Positions 1 to 11,400 of a stretch of DNA of 20,202 nt are shown one piece after another (the first letter of the stretch is position 1; every line of letters starts with the position of its first letter). Origin of the DNA: Ophiothrix spiculata (lineage: Eukaryota > Echinodermata > Ophiuroidea > Amphilepidida > Ophiotrichidae). The position numbers and the translations under genes were made by a program. The notes beneath the pieces were generated by a model. It saw only the letters and a list, made by a program, of their open reading frames with translations. It was not told the origin of the DNA and did not search any database. Where the stretch lies: NCBI GenBank assembly GCA_000969725.1, contig JXSR01S015636.1; one strand, given 5' to 3'.

Positions 1-264
1 ATTCATACACTCTGCGTTAACTACGCGTTGAAATTGTAAATCTAATTGGACAGTTGGTAACTTATACGCATTCATTAATCTCGTCTAGTTGCACGCTACG
101 TATATAGCGTAGTGCGTTGTACAATTCCATGTACGCTTACGCGTAACATGCTCGCGCCTGTATGGCACGTTTCATTTAAAAAAAGGTAAATCTTAATTAC
201 AATGATTAACATGGGACGATAAATGGTTGTTTTGTCTCTGTTTTATTGAAATGGCAAACACAGG
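1..264. other. Non-coding flank, no gene seen
   Basis: There are no long reading frames. Short ACGC/GCGT-rich words recur, including an ACGCTA...TAGCGT mini-hairpin near 92-112. I see nothing I can assign. Confidence 0.5.
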
Positions 265-328
265 CGACAATGATTAGAATAAAATTGTAAAGATTAATTT
301 CTTTACAATTTTATTCTAATCATTGTCG
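265..328. repeat. Perfect 28-bp hairpin with an 8-base loop
   Basis: Bases 265-292 (starting CGACAATGATTAG) and 301-328 (ending CTAATCATTGTCG) are exact reverse complements around the loop ATTAATTT. A perfect stem this long in AT-rich sequence suggests a young foldback element or the core of a MITE. No protein-coding potential is visible. Confidence 0.9.
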
Positions 329-524
329 TGTATGAATTAGAATAATAACTGCTCTTTATTTGGCGCTCGTGAAATTGTTCAAAAATAATGTACCATGTGC
401 TGAATCGAAGTTGTCCACGTTATCCAACTTCAGTACGCAGTGCATTTTATTTGTACAATTTCACTCGCGTCAAGTAACACGCAGTTATTAATCTATAGAT
501 ATAATATTATTTAGTTTTATTGCA

Positions 525-1170
525 AATTCATAAAAGTAGCAATTGGTTGTAAGAAAAAGACATTAAGAAAAAGCAAAAGCTAGACTAGAAAAAGATTTAG
601 CCTTAACAATTACTTAAAACATGTTCATGACCTTCAGCTTGGACTAATACCTTTTTCTTGTCTGAAATTAACTCAGACAAGCAAAAGCTACAATATCAAG
701 CTAGCTTTTGATTACATGAACTTAGAAATTGCTTTTTCGACCGCATGATAGATTTCAGACATAAATGTTACAGTAAGTCACTCTACATTTTCGGTATCAA
801 TTTGTCGCAGACTCGCAGTTTTCGACAAATAGCATATTTATATCTATAGTACCGCAGCTCTAGTATACTTCAGTGTTATTTCTTACGCAGCACAAATACC
901 GTATAGCAGAAAACATGAATGTATAGCAGTGGTAAGCTCCTCATATATGATCTTACTGAAAATTAAGCAATTGCTACATGTTGAAAGCAAAAGGTCACAT
1001 TTTTAAATACAAATGAAAGCAATTACTAACCAGACGAGAAATTGCTTGAAAGGGATAAGAAATAGCTTTTGCTGCCTTGAGAGAGCTTTTTCTTGCAAGT
1101 CAATGCTAGCTTTTAAGAATACAAATTCAAGAAAAAGCTATAGAAATAGCAATTGCTACTTTTATGAATT
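525..1170. mobile_element. 646-bp non-autonomous element with 21-bp perfect terminal inverted repeats
   Basis: The left end (525-545, AATTCATAAAAGTAGCAATT...) and the right end (1150-1170) are exact 21-bp reverse complements. The interior holds many imperfect copies, in both orientations, of words such as AGAAAAAGC and AGCAAAAGCTA (for example near 576-600, 645-730 and 1075-1145). There is no coding frame. I could not find a clear target-site duplication, so the true ends may differ slightly from the repeats. Confidence 0.7.
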
Positions 1171-1210
1171 CGGCCTGAGATAAACTCTTAAATAATATTT
1201 GAAATCGTCG

Positions 1211-1500
1211 CTGGGCGGGTAAAACCTCATATGTGTATTTGACACAGAGAGCAAAATCTCATATGTGGCTTTTCGGTAACATTGATAAAACGACCTGTAT
1301 GGTTCATTTGCCATTTTTAAAGTATATAAAAAGGTTAAACATAGATCCGAGCTACTTTGATTGACATCACATCATCATTCTCATCAACATGTTTTGAGCA
1401 TTCACTGCGCAACAGGCTGATTTGTCCATGTGACCCAAATCCCACATATGAGGTTTTCCATTTGACCTTTAAAATTACAAATGAGGTTTTTCCCGCCCAG
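1211..1500. mobile_element. 290-bp MITE-like element with 20-bp inverted ends and four internal motif copies
   Basis: CTGGGCGGGTAAAACCTCAT at 1211-1230 is matched in reverse complement at 1481-1500 with one mismatch. The word AAAACCTCATATGTG or a close variant occurs at 1221-1235 and 1253-1267 on the plus strand, and at 1443-1457 and 1477-1490 on the minus strand. This gives mirrored subterminal repeats, as expected for a non-autonomous DNA transposon. The superfamily is unknown and no target duplication is evident. Confidence 0.75.
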
Positions 1501-2998
1501 ATATGCGAGATATATTTTTAAAAACATATCTTTCGATCTCTTATATACCTCATTTTCTTGGTACAAGTATCAGGCAAATGTTGTTATTTAAAGAATCTAT
1601 AATCATGATCGATGAGCAACCTTTATCATATTGATAAGAATAATGAGTTGCTAAATTAAAAATAGGGACGAGTAACAAAAAAGTTATGTAGGAACGGTAA
1701 ACGTATTCACAAATATACAACATAAGACTTTATATCAGCGCGGACGTAATGTTTGACAAACCCGTTGCATCTGGGGTAAGAACCTATTTATTCTATGCAC
1801 CAAGTTAAGACTCTAAAAAGACCTATTAGCTAGAAAAAATGAAAATAACCTGAAAAATAATGGTGTTATTGAGACGCTTTGAATCGAGAAAATGATCATT
1901 GTGAATATAATTAGAGTAGACATTTAGTAGATACAATTATTGCTGCGTGGTATTGAATTCTATCAAACTTTATCTGTTTTATAAGATCAAAATTAACCGG
2001 CAGTAATGATCTATTATCAGTATACACTAGTACTGAAAAATGATTGAGTGTTGGCTTTTTGTAGTACTTTATTTGATTACAAGAGTGAGATCATGAGATT
2101 GTCGCGTTGAAGTAGATACGGGTTTGTAAAGCAGTGTGCATGCAGTACAACATATGCATAGGTGAATATATTCATGAATGTTTAGTAAAACATTGTGTCA
2201 TTTGTCTAATGAATAATGCAATGGAGATGTAAAAATTCTGTGAAATTAATTGCCAGTGAATTAGTGCAAAAACAACAATGATCACTCAAGGGCAGTGAAA
2301 TGAGATGTCATGTGATAATGATGACAAATGAATTTTGTAGCAAAGATTTATTTCTCATTTAAATTTCTTCTTTGGTGGTGTGAAAATTGATCATTATTCG
2401 ATGTATGGAGTTTGATAGTAAATTGACATATGAGATATTCGTGCATTGAAACTTTTAAATGTAGTTTTCATATATGTGACCGTCCAGCCCAAACCAGCAG
2501 TAAATGCCAGCTTTTGTCATTTTCACTTTTTTAATTATTTGCAAAGACCATGCTTTAATGATTAAAATGACACCTTAATGAACTTCACACGATTTCCAGA
2601 AGTCAAGTTATGGTCCGTCAAAGTTTGTCAGGGAGTAAAACGTACAACTGAGATAAACGCGTTCCAAAGTTTAGTAAGCCCAATATTTTCTGTTGATTGT
2701 CTTAAGAATATACCACATTTTCTTGAAATGAAACTTTGCTGGTATTTTGTAGTAATCACTAGGATTGTGAATCTGTCATAAAATCGATTTCGGCAAATTA
2801 TGACCTTGACATGTATTTTCACCTGTAGCGCAAAATGAAGTTTCTGGCATTTACTGCTCATAAGGGCTGGAAGGTCACATACGGTATAGGAGATTGGTAT
2901 GTGATTTTATGTCGATAGCCATAAAGGTATTACCGTTGTATGACAAGCAAAGCTACAGTATAGACAGAGACCAATTCAGAAGTGTTTATCATACATGG
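1501..2998. other. Non-coding DNA, nothing assigned
   Basis: AT-rich sequence with only short chance reading frames, the longest about 77 codons and overlapped by one on the other strand. I see no splice-flanked coding segment, RNA gene or inverted-repeat element. Confidence 0.5.
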
Positions 2999-3318
2999 AG
3001 ATTAACCCTCGTCCTACGATGGCAGGGTGAGGGGGTGTTATTGCAACCCCTTATTTAATCCTGAATAAAGTTCGGAACGTTTGTGACATCGTACATATGT
3101 TTATTTGCTCTATAGGGTTTTTTGCTCTAAATGACTTCAAAGTAAAACTTCTCTGACATGTAAGCGAATTTTGTATTGCACTTTCCACAGATGATGGGTA
3201 ACATATTTCCCCGCATATTTCCAAATAATATCATGAAGTTTTAGGAAATTCTATCGTCAGAATTTCTTTTCATGCATTGTTTTGTTTTGGTGTAACTTTT
3301 TGGCAACGTTTGTGACAT
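2999..3318 (+). repeat. Dispersed repeat, diverged copy A (TTAACCCTCGTC / G-run hairpin family)
   Basis: It begins with TTAACCCTCGTC (3002-3013). A G-rich to C-rich weak hairpin, GGGTGTTATTGCAACCCC, follows near 3033-3050, and then TTCGGAACG. The same order of words recurs near 13311-13395. A 14-bp direct repeat, AACGTTTGTGACAT, occurs at 3076-3089 and 3305-3318. The boundaries are approximate. Confidence 0.5.
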
Positions 3319-3351
3319 TTTTGAGATAAAACTTGTGCTCATTTATGGACA

Positions 3352-5031
3352 AAGGCGCTACAACTGACAATTGTGATAATTCTAGGCCCTTATACCAGGT
3401 TGACAATTGTCAAAAATTTGTCATTACTTTGTATTGTAAATTGCAATTTTAGCAGTGCAATTGTCAAGGGACCACTATTATCGCAATTACCAAGCAATAT
3501 TTTATTAACTTAAATTAAATTCTCAAACTGGTGATTACCTAGATTTGACAATTGTCACAATTCTCATACTGATTTTAGACTACTCTTGACAATTGTCACA
3601 ATTATCACAATTTTCACAATTCTCTTATTTATTAATATTAGATATGTTACATTTATAACAATTATCATAATTTTCACAATGTCTTAACAACTATAAGAGA
3701 TGTTGCTATTGTCACACAATTATGGTAATTGTCCCAATTATCATACTGGTTTTTGACTACTATTGACAATTGTCACAATTACTACAACTGCACATGTCTT
3801 TTTTACGATAATTGTAAAATTTGCACTCAAAATGTTATTAACCCCACCCCCTCAAACGGATCGTCGTCCATTGCACCAAATCACAAACGAAATGACCGCG
3901 AGCATATAAGAGAATTGTGAAAATTGTGATAATTGTGACAATTGCCTATATGTAGCCAACACCAGTCAATACGCAATATGGGAATTGTGAAAATTGTCAT
4001 AATTGTTTGAGAATATCGATTACTATAATATAAAATAAGAAAATTGTGATAATTGTGACAATTGCCCACACTAGTCAATAATCAATAAGAGAATTATGAA
4101 AATTGTCATAAGAGTATGAGAATAGCGATCACTCTAATATTTACTAAGAGAATTGTGAAAATTGTAATAATTGTGACAATTGCCAACACTAGTCATAATC
4201 AGTAAGCTAATTTTGAAAATTGTCATAATTATGTGAAAATAGCGATCTAATATTTACTAAGAGAATTGTGAAAATTGTGTCAATTGCCAACACTAGTCAT
4301 AATCAGTATAAGAGAATTGTGAAAAATGTCATAATTGTAAGAGAAGAGCGATCACTCTAATATTTACATAATCAGTAAGAGAATTGTGAACATTGTCATC
4401 ATTGTTTGAGAATAGCGACCACTCTAATATTTACTAAGAGAATTGTGAAAATTAGTGATAATTGTGACAATTGCCAACACAAGCAACAACTTTTAATGAC
4501 AAAATAGCCGTCTTCTACTATTTTCATGCAATTATGACAATTGTCAGAAGAACAATTGTCATAAGAAAATAGCATAATTGTCAATAAGAAAATATATCTT
4601 TCAACATTTAATTTTAAAATCGCACTCTTCTATTTTCATAATAAAATAGCACAATTGTCACATGCAATAGCAACAAAAAATAGCACAATTGTCACATGCA
4701 ATAGCAACAACTTTCAGAGTTAAATGTCAAAATAGTCCTCTTCTACTATTTTCAAACAACTATGACAATTGTCATAGGAGCAATTGTCATAAGAAAATAG
4801 CACAATTGTCAATAAGAAAATAGCGCAATTGTAACATGCAATTGCAACATCTTTCAACATTCAATTTCAAAATAGCACTCTTCTATTCTCATAATTATGC
4901 AACTATGACAATTATCAAAAGAAAATAGCACAATTGTCACATGCAATAGCATCAACTTTCACGGTTTACTTTGAAAATAGCACTCTTCTACTATTTCATG
5001 CAATTATAGCAATTGTCAGATGTAGCGCCTT
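3352..5031. mobile_element. Foldback-like element made of CAATTGTCA-type short repeats
   Basis: The outer ends are inverted: 3352-3374 (AAGGCGCTACAACTGACAA...) and 5009-5031 match in reverse complement at 21 of 23 positions. The interior has about nineteen exact CAATTGTC/GACAATTG words and many near variants. The left arm (to about 3790) reads as CAATTGTCACAATTATCACAATTTTCACAATTCTC-like runs. From about 3905 the same unit runs in the opposite orientation in copies 105-120 bp apart (GACAATTGCC at 3937, 4057, 4174 and 4465, and a variant at 4279). A third block (4480-5031) has units of about 105-140 bp carrying TAGCACAATTGTCACATGC and CTTCTACTATTTTCA. Inverted arms made of short repeats recall Drosophila FB and sea urchin TU elements. 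No transposase frame is visible. Confidence 0.7.
3905..4480. repeat. Tandem repeats, 105-120 bp unit, within the foldback-like element
   Basis: Each unit runs as AGAGAATTGTGAAAATTGTG, ATAATTGTGACAATTGCC, AACACTAGTCATAATCAGTA, then a second AGAGAATTGTGAAAATTGTC and GAGAATAGCGATCACTCTAA. Anchor spacings are 120, 117, 105 and 186 bp. The last gap includes a truncated copy near 4370-4440. Confidence 0.8.
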
Positions 5032-8000
5032 CATGCATTTATGCACGGATAGAAAATCATCACAATTTCTGTTTGGGAAATACTACCAAATACAAACGTA
5101 TGAGTAAAAAGCCTGCTTATATGGTAAAATAAAAACCGATTTTTAGGCTGAAGTCAAAAAAGGTTTCATTTTCCATGGAATGAGCCTATAACTATAGTAT
5201 AAAGATTCATTCTGTGATTGAAATCTGAAAAACAACAACCTGTGCTTACTACAAGAAGTTTCAAAATCCTCAAAAATAAAAATGACGCAACATCTGAATG
5301 GGTGTTTTAAATAAATTAAAAATCCCATTCAGGAATTTTTTTATTTTCAGCTGTTTTGGGAAGCCCAAATGGGCAAAAAATTCGTTTTTTTATTTTCTCA
5401 AAAATGTAATGTTTGGTCACAATTCAACATCCTCATCATGTTCTTCGTGAAAATTCCTTTCTGGAAATGTATACTTTTATTAACTTGAAGCATTTTGTTA
5501 AAAGGTTATGGTACAAAATAAACTTGCAAAAACGTAAAATTGAGTAACGTGTTGTCCCCCCTTAAAACCATATAAGGTAAAATTTTCAGGAGAAATTATC
5601 TTACAAGAATGCATGACGGTAGGAAATACTAACGTTTTCTCTTATACTCTGTTTTTAATTGATAAACTCGTTAAAGTTGTATATTGAAAATTAATCTGCT
5701 ATAAAATGAGTAAAATAAGTTTTAAAAGGTGAAACATTTTGCTTTTACAATAATACATTTAGAGAGTAGGTCTGATCCGACCTATTAGTCATGGGTGTTT
5801 TAATGCATTCGGTTTCATACAACAAAGCCTGTTTGAAGGTTGTTTCTAGTCAAATATAGAATACTAATTACCGAACTTATTTCAAATATTTTTTAAGCAA
5901 GGCATGATATTTTTGGTGTACCGTATGGGCAATGCTGGTTATGTATGTCAAAAAGCGTTCTCTAACATACACTAAACATGCTTAACACCACATATTCATT
6001 TAGGCACCACACCCTAAAATTAATTTGTTTAATAACTCTGCCCAATTAGGCTTGTCTCCTATGATTATAAATGCCTGTTCAACCTGTTTGATATAGACAA
6101 ATAATCCAGGAGCCAATAAACTCAACCGATACTTTATAACAGTGCAGTTCAGAGTTCAAAGTAATTTAGTTATGAACTACATTGGATTTAGTTACATTAA
6201 CAAAATATCAAGGTGGCAAACGTTCTAGTGTTACCAATATAAAATAAAGCAAGACAAATCGATGTGGTAGGAAATTCATAGAGTTCCGTTAGCTATTTAT
6301 TACATGTACATCCAAGCAAGTCAGTTGCAATTTTACTACTAATAAGATAGAGAAGAATGGAATGTTTGGGTGTGTAATAATTAATCACATGTTAATGAGG
6401 ATCAGCCACAGGTATTAGTACTGTATGGTTAAGGATTCGGGGTCACAGGTATTCTTAGCGAAATAGATTAAGGTTTGTTTATACGCAAATTAGTCAAGCA
6501 TAGTTAATAAGAAGTTAGGGAAAGGTCAGTATTTATGTGAGTGTTACTCCAAGGTAAAAAAGTGGCATATGGGAAAAATTATCAAGGTAAACTATACAGA
6601 TAAGGTGCTATTGCACATGCACAGAAAAACGCATTTGTCATCTCATTATCGCAAAAGATGGAGATTGTTTGATTCAGCACCACTTTATTTTTTAGGAAGA
6701 TGGGTCAGGTAATAGTTAATTTATCCGTTGTTTGCTGGTAAACCATGGGTATTCATCAAGCAGCGACACCCTGTCTCAACAGAAACATGTAGTCCAAAAT
6801 ACGTCACAGACCTGAGTTAGTTTCAATTACGACATGCGTAACATTTTTTATCATCTTATTCTTAAATTAATTTTAACTCCAGTACTGCCAAAGGGCATTA
6901 ATAACATCCGTTTAAAAGTACATATAATCGTATTACACTTCATCATAAAGTTGATCACAAGATCCGACAATATGTAGTGATTAATCTTGCAAATGTTACC
7001 TTTTTCTCACTCTATCCCACAATGCACTATTTCTTTCGATAGCGGTTGATCTAAGTCCACATGGATAGAGGCTAGATTGAAGGAAAACCTGTAGGAAGAC
7101 ATTGCTGTAAGATGTGGCTTGATGTTCTTGGAATAACATACACAAACTAGTTTAAAGATTCGTTAAAGTCGAGGGGGTTGATGGGTGAAGGGTGGGATAC
7201 GGCCGCTCCGCTCCATAATCTCTATGAACAAAAATGCCTCAAACATTTTGGCGAACATTGGATTTTTGTTGTCTAAAACAAACAACAATAATATGAGCAA
7301 AATTAGTTTTGGGTCGTCATTGTTTTGAATCGCCTGCACTCCTTATCAAGTTATCGCTTATATAGAAGAATAGAAAGAAATAAGAATAATGTTAATTAAC
7401 ATTTTCTTGCGAACATAAATCATGTCAGTTAGAACTGACAGAAATGTTTATTTATACATGTTGTAAGTATTAGCGAATCCATGTGCAGTCACACAGATGT
7501 CCTTCGTAATTTTCTGTCTTCAGGAATAGTTTTCAAAAATGTTAACGAAAGCGTCCTTTGATAAATATCCATTTATGTCAAATCATGGATTTCATATTAA
7601 CTCTTGTATAACTAGTCTTGAACTTTGAAATTTTTACATCAAAGTAATTTTACATTAATAAACATTGTAAATGCTTATTGATTTCCTCGCAATTCCAATC
7701 AGATGTTGACATTTGAAAAGTGAATAAGGCATTCTTCGGACAAAATTATTCGACGGAAATATATTTTTTGAAGTAATACGATAGACCTTTAACTGAAGGG
7801 AGGAAAAACAGAATAACAATAACAACGACTTGATATTTGTTTTTTTAGATACGAAACTGCCAGGAGCTATCACTGAATTCTTTTAGAAATATTATTTTCT
7901 GGATAGCTTATATTATGTGTTTCACCTTTTCGCAATGCCCAACACAAAAATAACAACAGCCGTGTGATATTACAAATTTTACATATTAAAAAGGGGAAAA

Positions 8001-8172
8001 AACAAGACTTAAATGCACTTTGGCATGACATATGGTATACCAGTAGAGAGTCATGTTTTGACCCCGCAACCTATACGTTACACTTAACCCTTTATAGGCC
8101 AGGGAAAAATATGGTTGTTGCCAGAAAAGAAAGGAAACGTGACATGGTACCCTTATGTACAATAAGGTTATT
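5032..8172. other. Non-coding DNA downstream of the MFSD6-like gene
   Basis: No gene is visible. Small structures are a 9-bp hairpin CTGAATGGG/CCCATTCAG (5294-5302 and 5324-5332) and an 8-bp stem TGTCAGTT/AACTGACA (7423-7440). A minus-strand AATAAA at 7452-7447 could serve the gene as a distant polyadenylation signal, but nothing else supports it. The rest is AT-rich sequence with chance reading frames only. Confidence 0.45.
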
Positions 8173-8456
8173 TCAAGACAAGTTATCCTTTTCATCGATT
8201 TTCTGATATAATTTTAAAAACACATGCGTCATTGTAAGAAATAATGCCATAGCGAAAGATATAACTGCGAAGATATAGTAGGAAATCTGGGCTGAAAAAC
8301 TACCAATCAATCCACCACCAAAAATGCTGCCTAAACTTCCACCAACGCCGAATGTCAATGACCCAATGACCGACTGCAAAGTGGCTTGGTATTTGTTCTC
8401 AACGGCATTTCCAAGAAAGGCTCCTTGCGCTTGTGCGTAGACAGCATTTGTTGTAT
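8173..8456 (-). CDS. mfsd6: Exon 5 of the MFSD6-like gene, with the stop codon (residues 429-522)
   Basis: The acceptor is TTCAATTCTGTCAG|AT. The bases AT complete an aspartate codon with the G from exon 4. It encodes NAVYAQAQGAF at the end of helix 10, then KYQATLQSVIGSL leading into a glycine-rich helix 11 and helix 12. The end is a short charged cytoplasmic tail, KLYQKIDEKDNLS, followed by TGA at 8175-8173. The pattern of YQATLQ and then G-rich residues is characteristic of helix 11 in MFSD6-type proteins. No AATAAA lies close behind the stop; the nearest I see on this strand is at 7452-7447, about 720 bases downstream. Confidence 0.85.
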
Positions 8457-11400
8457 CTGACAGAATTGAAGAAAATACAACTATTCTATAGATCAAATGA
8501 CAAGTATCATTAGCATTTCTTCTAAATGAAAGCATTAATAAGTTTATTTGATGCCAAGATCATCTTAACACTTAAGTGGTCAAGGGCCTCCACATGCCCG
8601 TTAGTGGTCAAGAGGGGGGGGGGGGTCAATATGAACACAGAAAAAGCGCTTTCGCGACGGAATTTTTCGTTGAAACTCTTGTCACAGGTAAAGTATTTTT
8701 AAAGAACTAAAACAAAGAAAAAAAATGAAAATCGGACAAACCGTTTTAAAATGGCGGCCAAAACAAATTTTGCCGTGTCGCGTCAACAGTTTGTCGACAA
8801 AAATTGTAAAACTCACTTCCCAATGGAATTTTTCAATAAAATTTGACTCAAATGTACAATTTGAAAAAACTTGTTCGGTTACGATTTTATGGGCAAAACA
8901 AATTTAAAGAGCGCCCTCGAAAATGCTTATTTATGCTAATTAGCATGGGAAGGGGTGGGTCGATTTGATTTTTTTGTGCCACCAAGTGAAGGGAATGGTA
9001 AAGTTAGACAATTACATAGGAGGCCGATGAGAAATTACCAAAATGTTGGGTCCATATGGAACCCCCCCCACCTTGACCACTTAAGTGTTAAAATAGCTAG
9101 AGTCTTAATTTGAATTAAATTGAATATAAGATTATAATGTCTATTGTCGTATTTCGAATCAAATATGGTAATAGCCATTCCAACTTTACAAAATGGAACA
9201 TAACATTTGTTTTCATTACATGATGAAATATAAAAGGTTGTGGTGACATATACTTGAAATTTAATTAAATTGAATTAAACTAATATTTGACGGTCCCTCG
9301 GAGTGTGAATGAAAGAAATTGGAAAAGAGTTTCGATATTTGATGATGGAAAAAACCTAGAATAACTAGAGTGGACTAAGAATAAAGTTAATAAAAACCTT
9401 GGCTCGATGAGGGATCGAACCAGCCCGTCAACCTATTCCCCATTAATAAGAATGATGATGATGATGCACTTTTCTGTATTTTCATAAGTCAATTACTCAA
9501 TGTACTTGTTAAGATCTTACCTCTAATGATCAACGGAATTACCATCCAGATAACATTATTTATCATCGATGTACCTAGACAGGCAATACCCATAGCGATA
9601 CAGGCAATTACTAACAGTGATATATGACCAAATGTCTCATTTAAAGACGGCAGACTAAAGGAGATGATTGCTTGAAACAACTTGCTGATAAACCCGGCCC
9701 AACCCATCACAGTATAGCTTCCACCTGAAAAGGGAAACTATTGATGAATACTTCAGAGAATAGAGAGCAAGATGCATTTTTATACACGTCTAGCTTTTTT
9801 TATTCACTGATATCCAGTATATATCTTTTGTTAAAAGTTCATTGTCCAGACACTATATTTTGTGAATATGGCTGGGGGCCTTTTCAATAGATCTTGATAA
9901 CGACCTGGGCAGTCAACTGCAAGAAGAACTACCATACTAATCATTTTATATATGATACTATATAAAACAAGTATCAAAATTGTCAAAGAAACTTTACCCT
10001 AATTGCTCCCTTTAGGATTTTATTTGCTGATTTGGTGTCGGGCTCATGAAATCTGATCAACTTGATTTTGGAGGACTACAAAGAACTAAGATACCTTTTG
10101 AACTAAAAAAATGTAAAAATGATAAAGATTCGGTGATACAGTATCTTACCAATATTTTTAATACCAGTTGCATTTTTTACTCCGAAAAAATCTCACAAAT
10201 TCTCACTACGATGTTTACGTATGCAACATTTAACACATGGTTCAGACACGCAATGCTTTCCTTGCTCGGACACACCGTGCACTAATAATGAAAGTGCATG
10301 GTCTTGTTTCTTTTTCAACCGGTCCCCTAATAAAACGGGGCATATTACCAGTTGAATTACGCTTTTCAAGAAATTAGGTCAAAATACTTGCAAATTATGA
10401 CAATTGAATCATGTTTTTTTCTCTGTGTGATATTTTGCTATTAAGCTACCTACCTAGTACATCAATATACCAGAAATCAAACGTTTTCATTTTGCCACAT
10501 GTTACTGCCAACCACGTGATTACTATGATAACACTGCTATAACGAAGATTGCATAAAGCCCGAGCAAAAGTCGATATCCTAAAAATTCTTTCAGACTTTA
10601 ATATCTGAGGACAGAGTCATAGAACATTAAAACGTGAATCAGTTAACACGATTACCAAATAGAAAGGTTTCTGTCGTGTATGAGATACATCGCTATTTTA
10701 ACAAATTTTAATATTCAATATTTAATATGTAAAGAGCTGTCCTAATAGTGGTGTTACTAATGTAAGAGTATTTTGAGAGGTTTTAAAGCTGATAGTATAT
10801 GCCATTTTCAATCTCAATATTTGAAGATAAATGATGTTGTTGGTAACTCTTAATGTTTCTTTTGATTGCCTATGTATGGTAGTATATACTTGTTAAGGGT
10901 AAAGAAAATCCATCTGCTCAGGATAATGTAAATCCTAAGTATTTTTTAATCATGAAAAGATAAATAATTTCCACTGCCTTTGCGGGGACTCGAACCATGG
11001 ATTATGGCATGGGTTAGTCATGCATTACGAAGCGAGGGATCTACTGCTGAGCTATCAAGGCAGCGTTGAGATTGTGAACTAAAATCTAAAACATAAACAT
11101 TAGCATGCCGTATTTTTCTTTTGTTTACATAAAATTGCAATTTTTGCCTCATTGAAATGCTCAATTTATAAGCAAATTATGCAAATGCTTATATAAGACA
11201 AAATGTAGATAATGTAGATACTTAAAACAGGCAATTCACAGCTCAAACAGGGCGAACTCAGAGTAGTAATTCACGTCCGGATTTTCGGGCAAAACAACGC
11301 GGGATTGTTACATTATCATTCAGAATCAACTTAGCATATTTATAAAATATTGTTTGTAATTCAATAAGAAGTATCAAGCCTACAATCTGTCAACATTTGA

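Noticed and set aside
1..337. ATTCATACAC at 1-10 matching GTGTATGAAT at 328-337 in reverse complement
   Set aside because: It is only 10 bp, and the adjacent inner sequence does not pair. The window edge prevents seeing whether it continues, so I do not extend the 265-328 hairpin to position 1.
3729..4078. Two small reading frames rich in NCHNYHN-type residues
   Set aside because: They translate the CAATTGTCA repeats in opposite strands. The repetitive peptides are products of the array, not evidence of a gene.
3905..4480. Regularly spaced repeats that might suggest a CRISPR array
   Set aside because: The units are imperfect, 105-120 bp long and continuous, without unique spacers, and the host is a eukaryote.
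7447..7452. Minus-strand AATAAA as polyadenylation signal for the gene
   Set aside because: It is about 720 bases after the stop in AT-rich DNA, where the hexamer is expected by chance. I mention it only as a possibility.
7964..8206. Reading frames on both strands around 7964-8206
   Set aside because: They overlap each other and the end of the MFSD6-like exon 5. They look like chance or shadow frames.
10974..11063. Calling this a functional tRNA gene
   Set aside because: The anticodon arm and T stem do not fold canonically and U33 is missing in the best loop.
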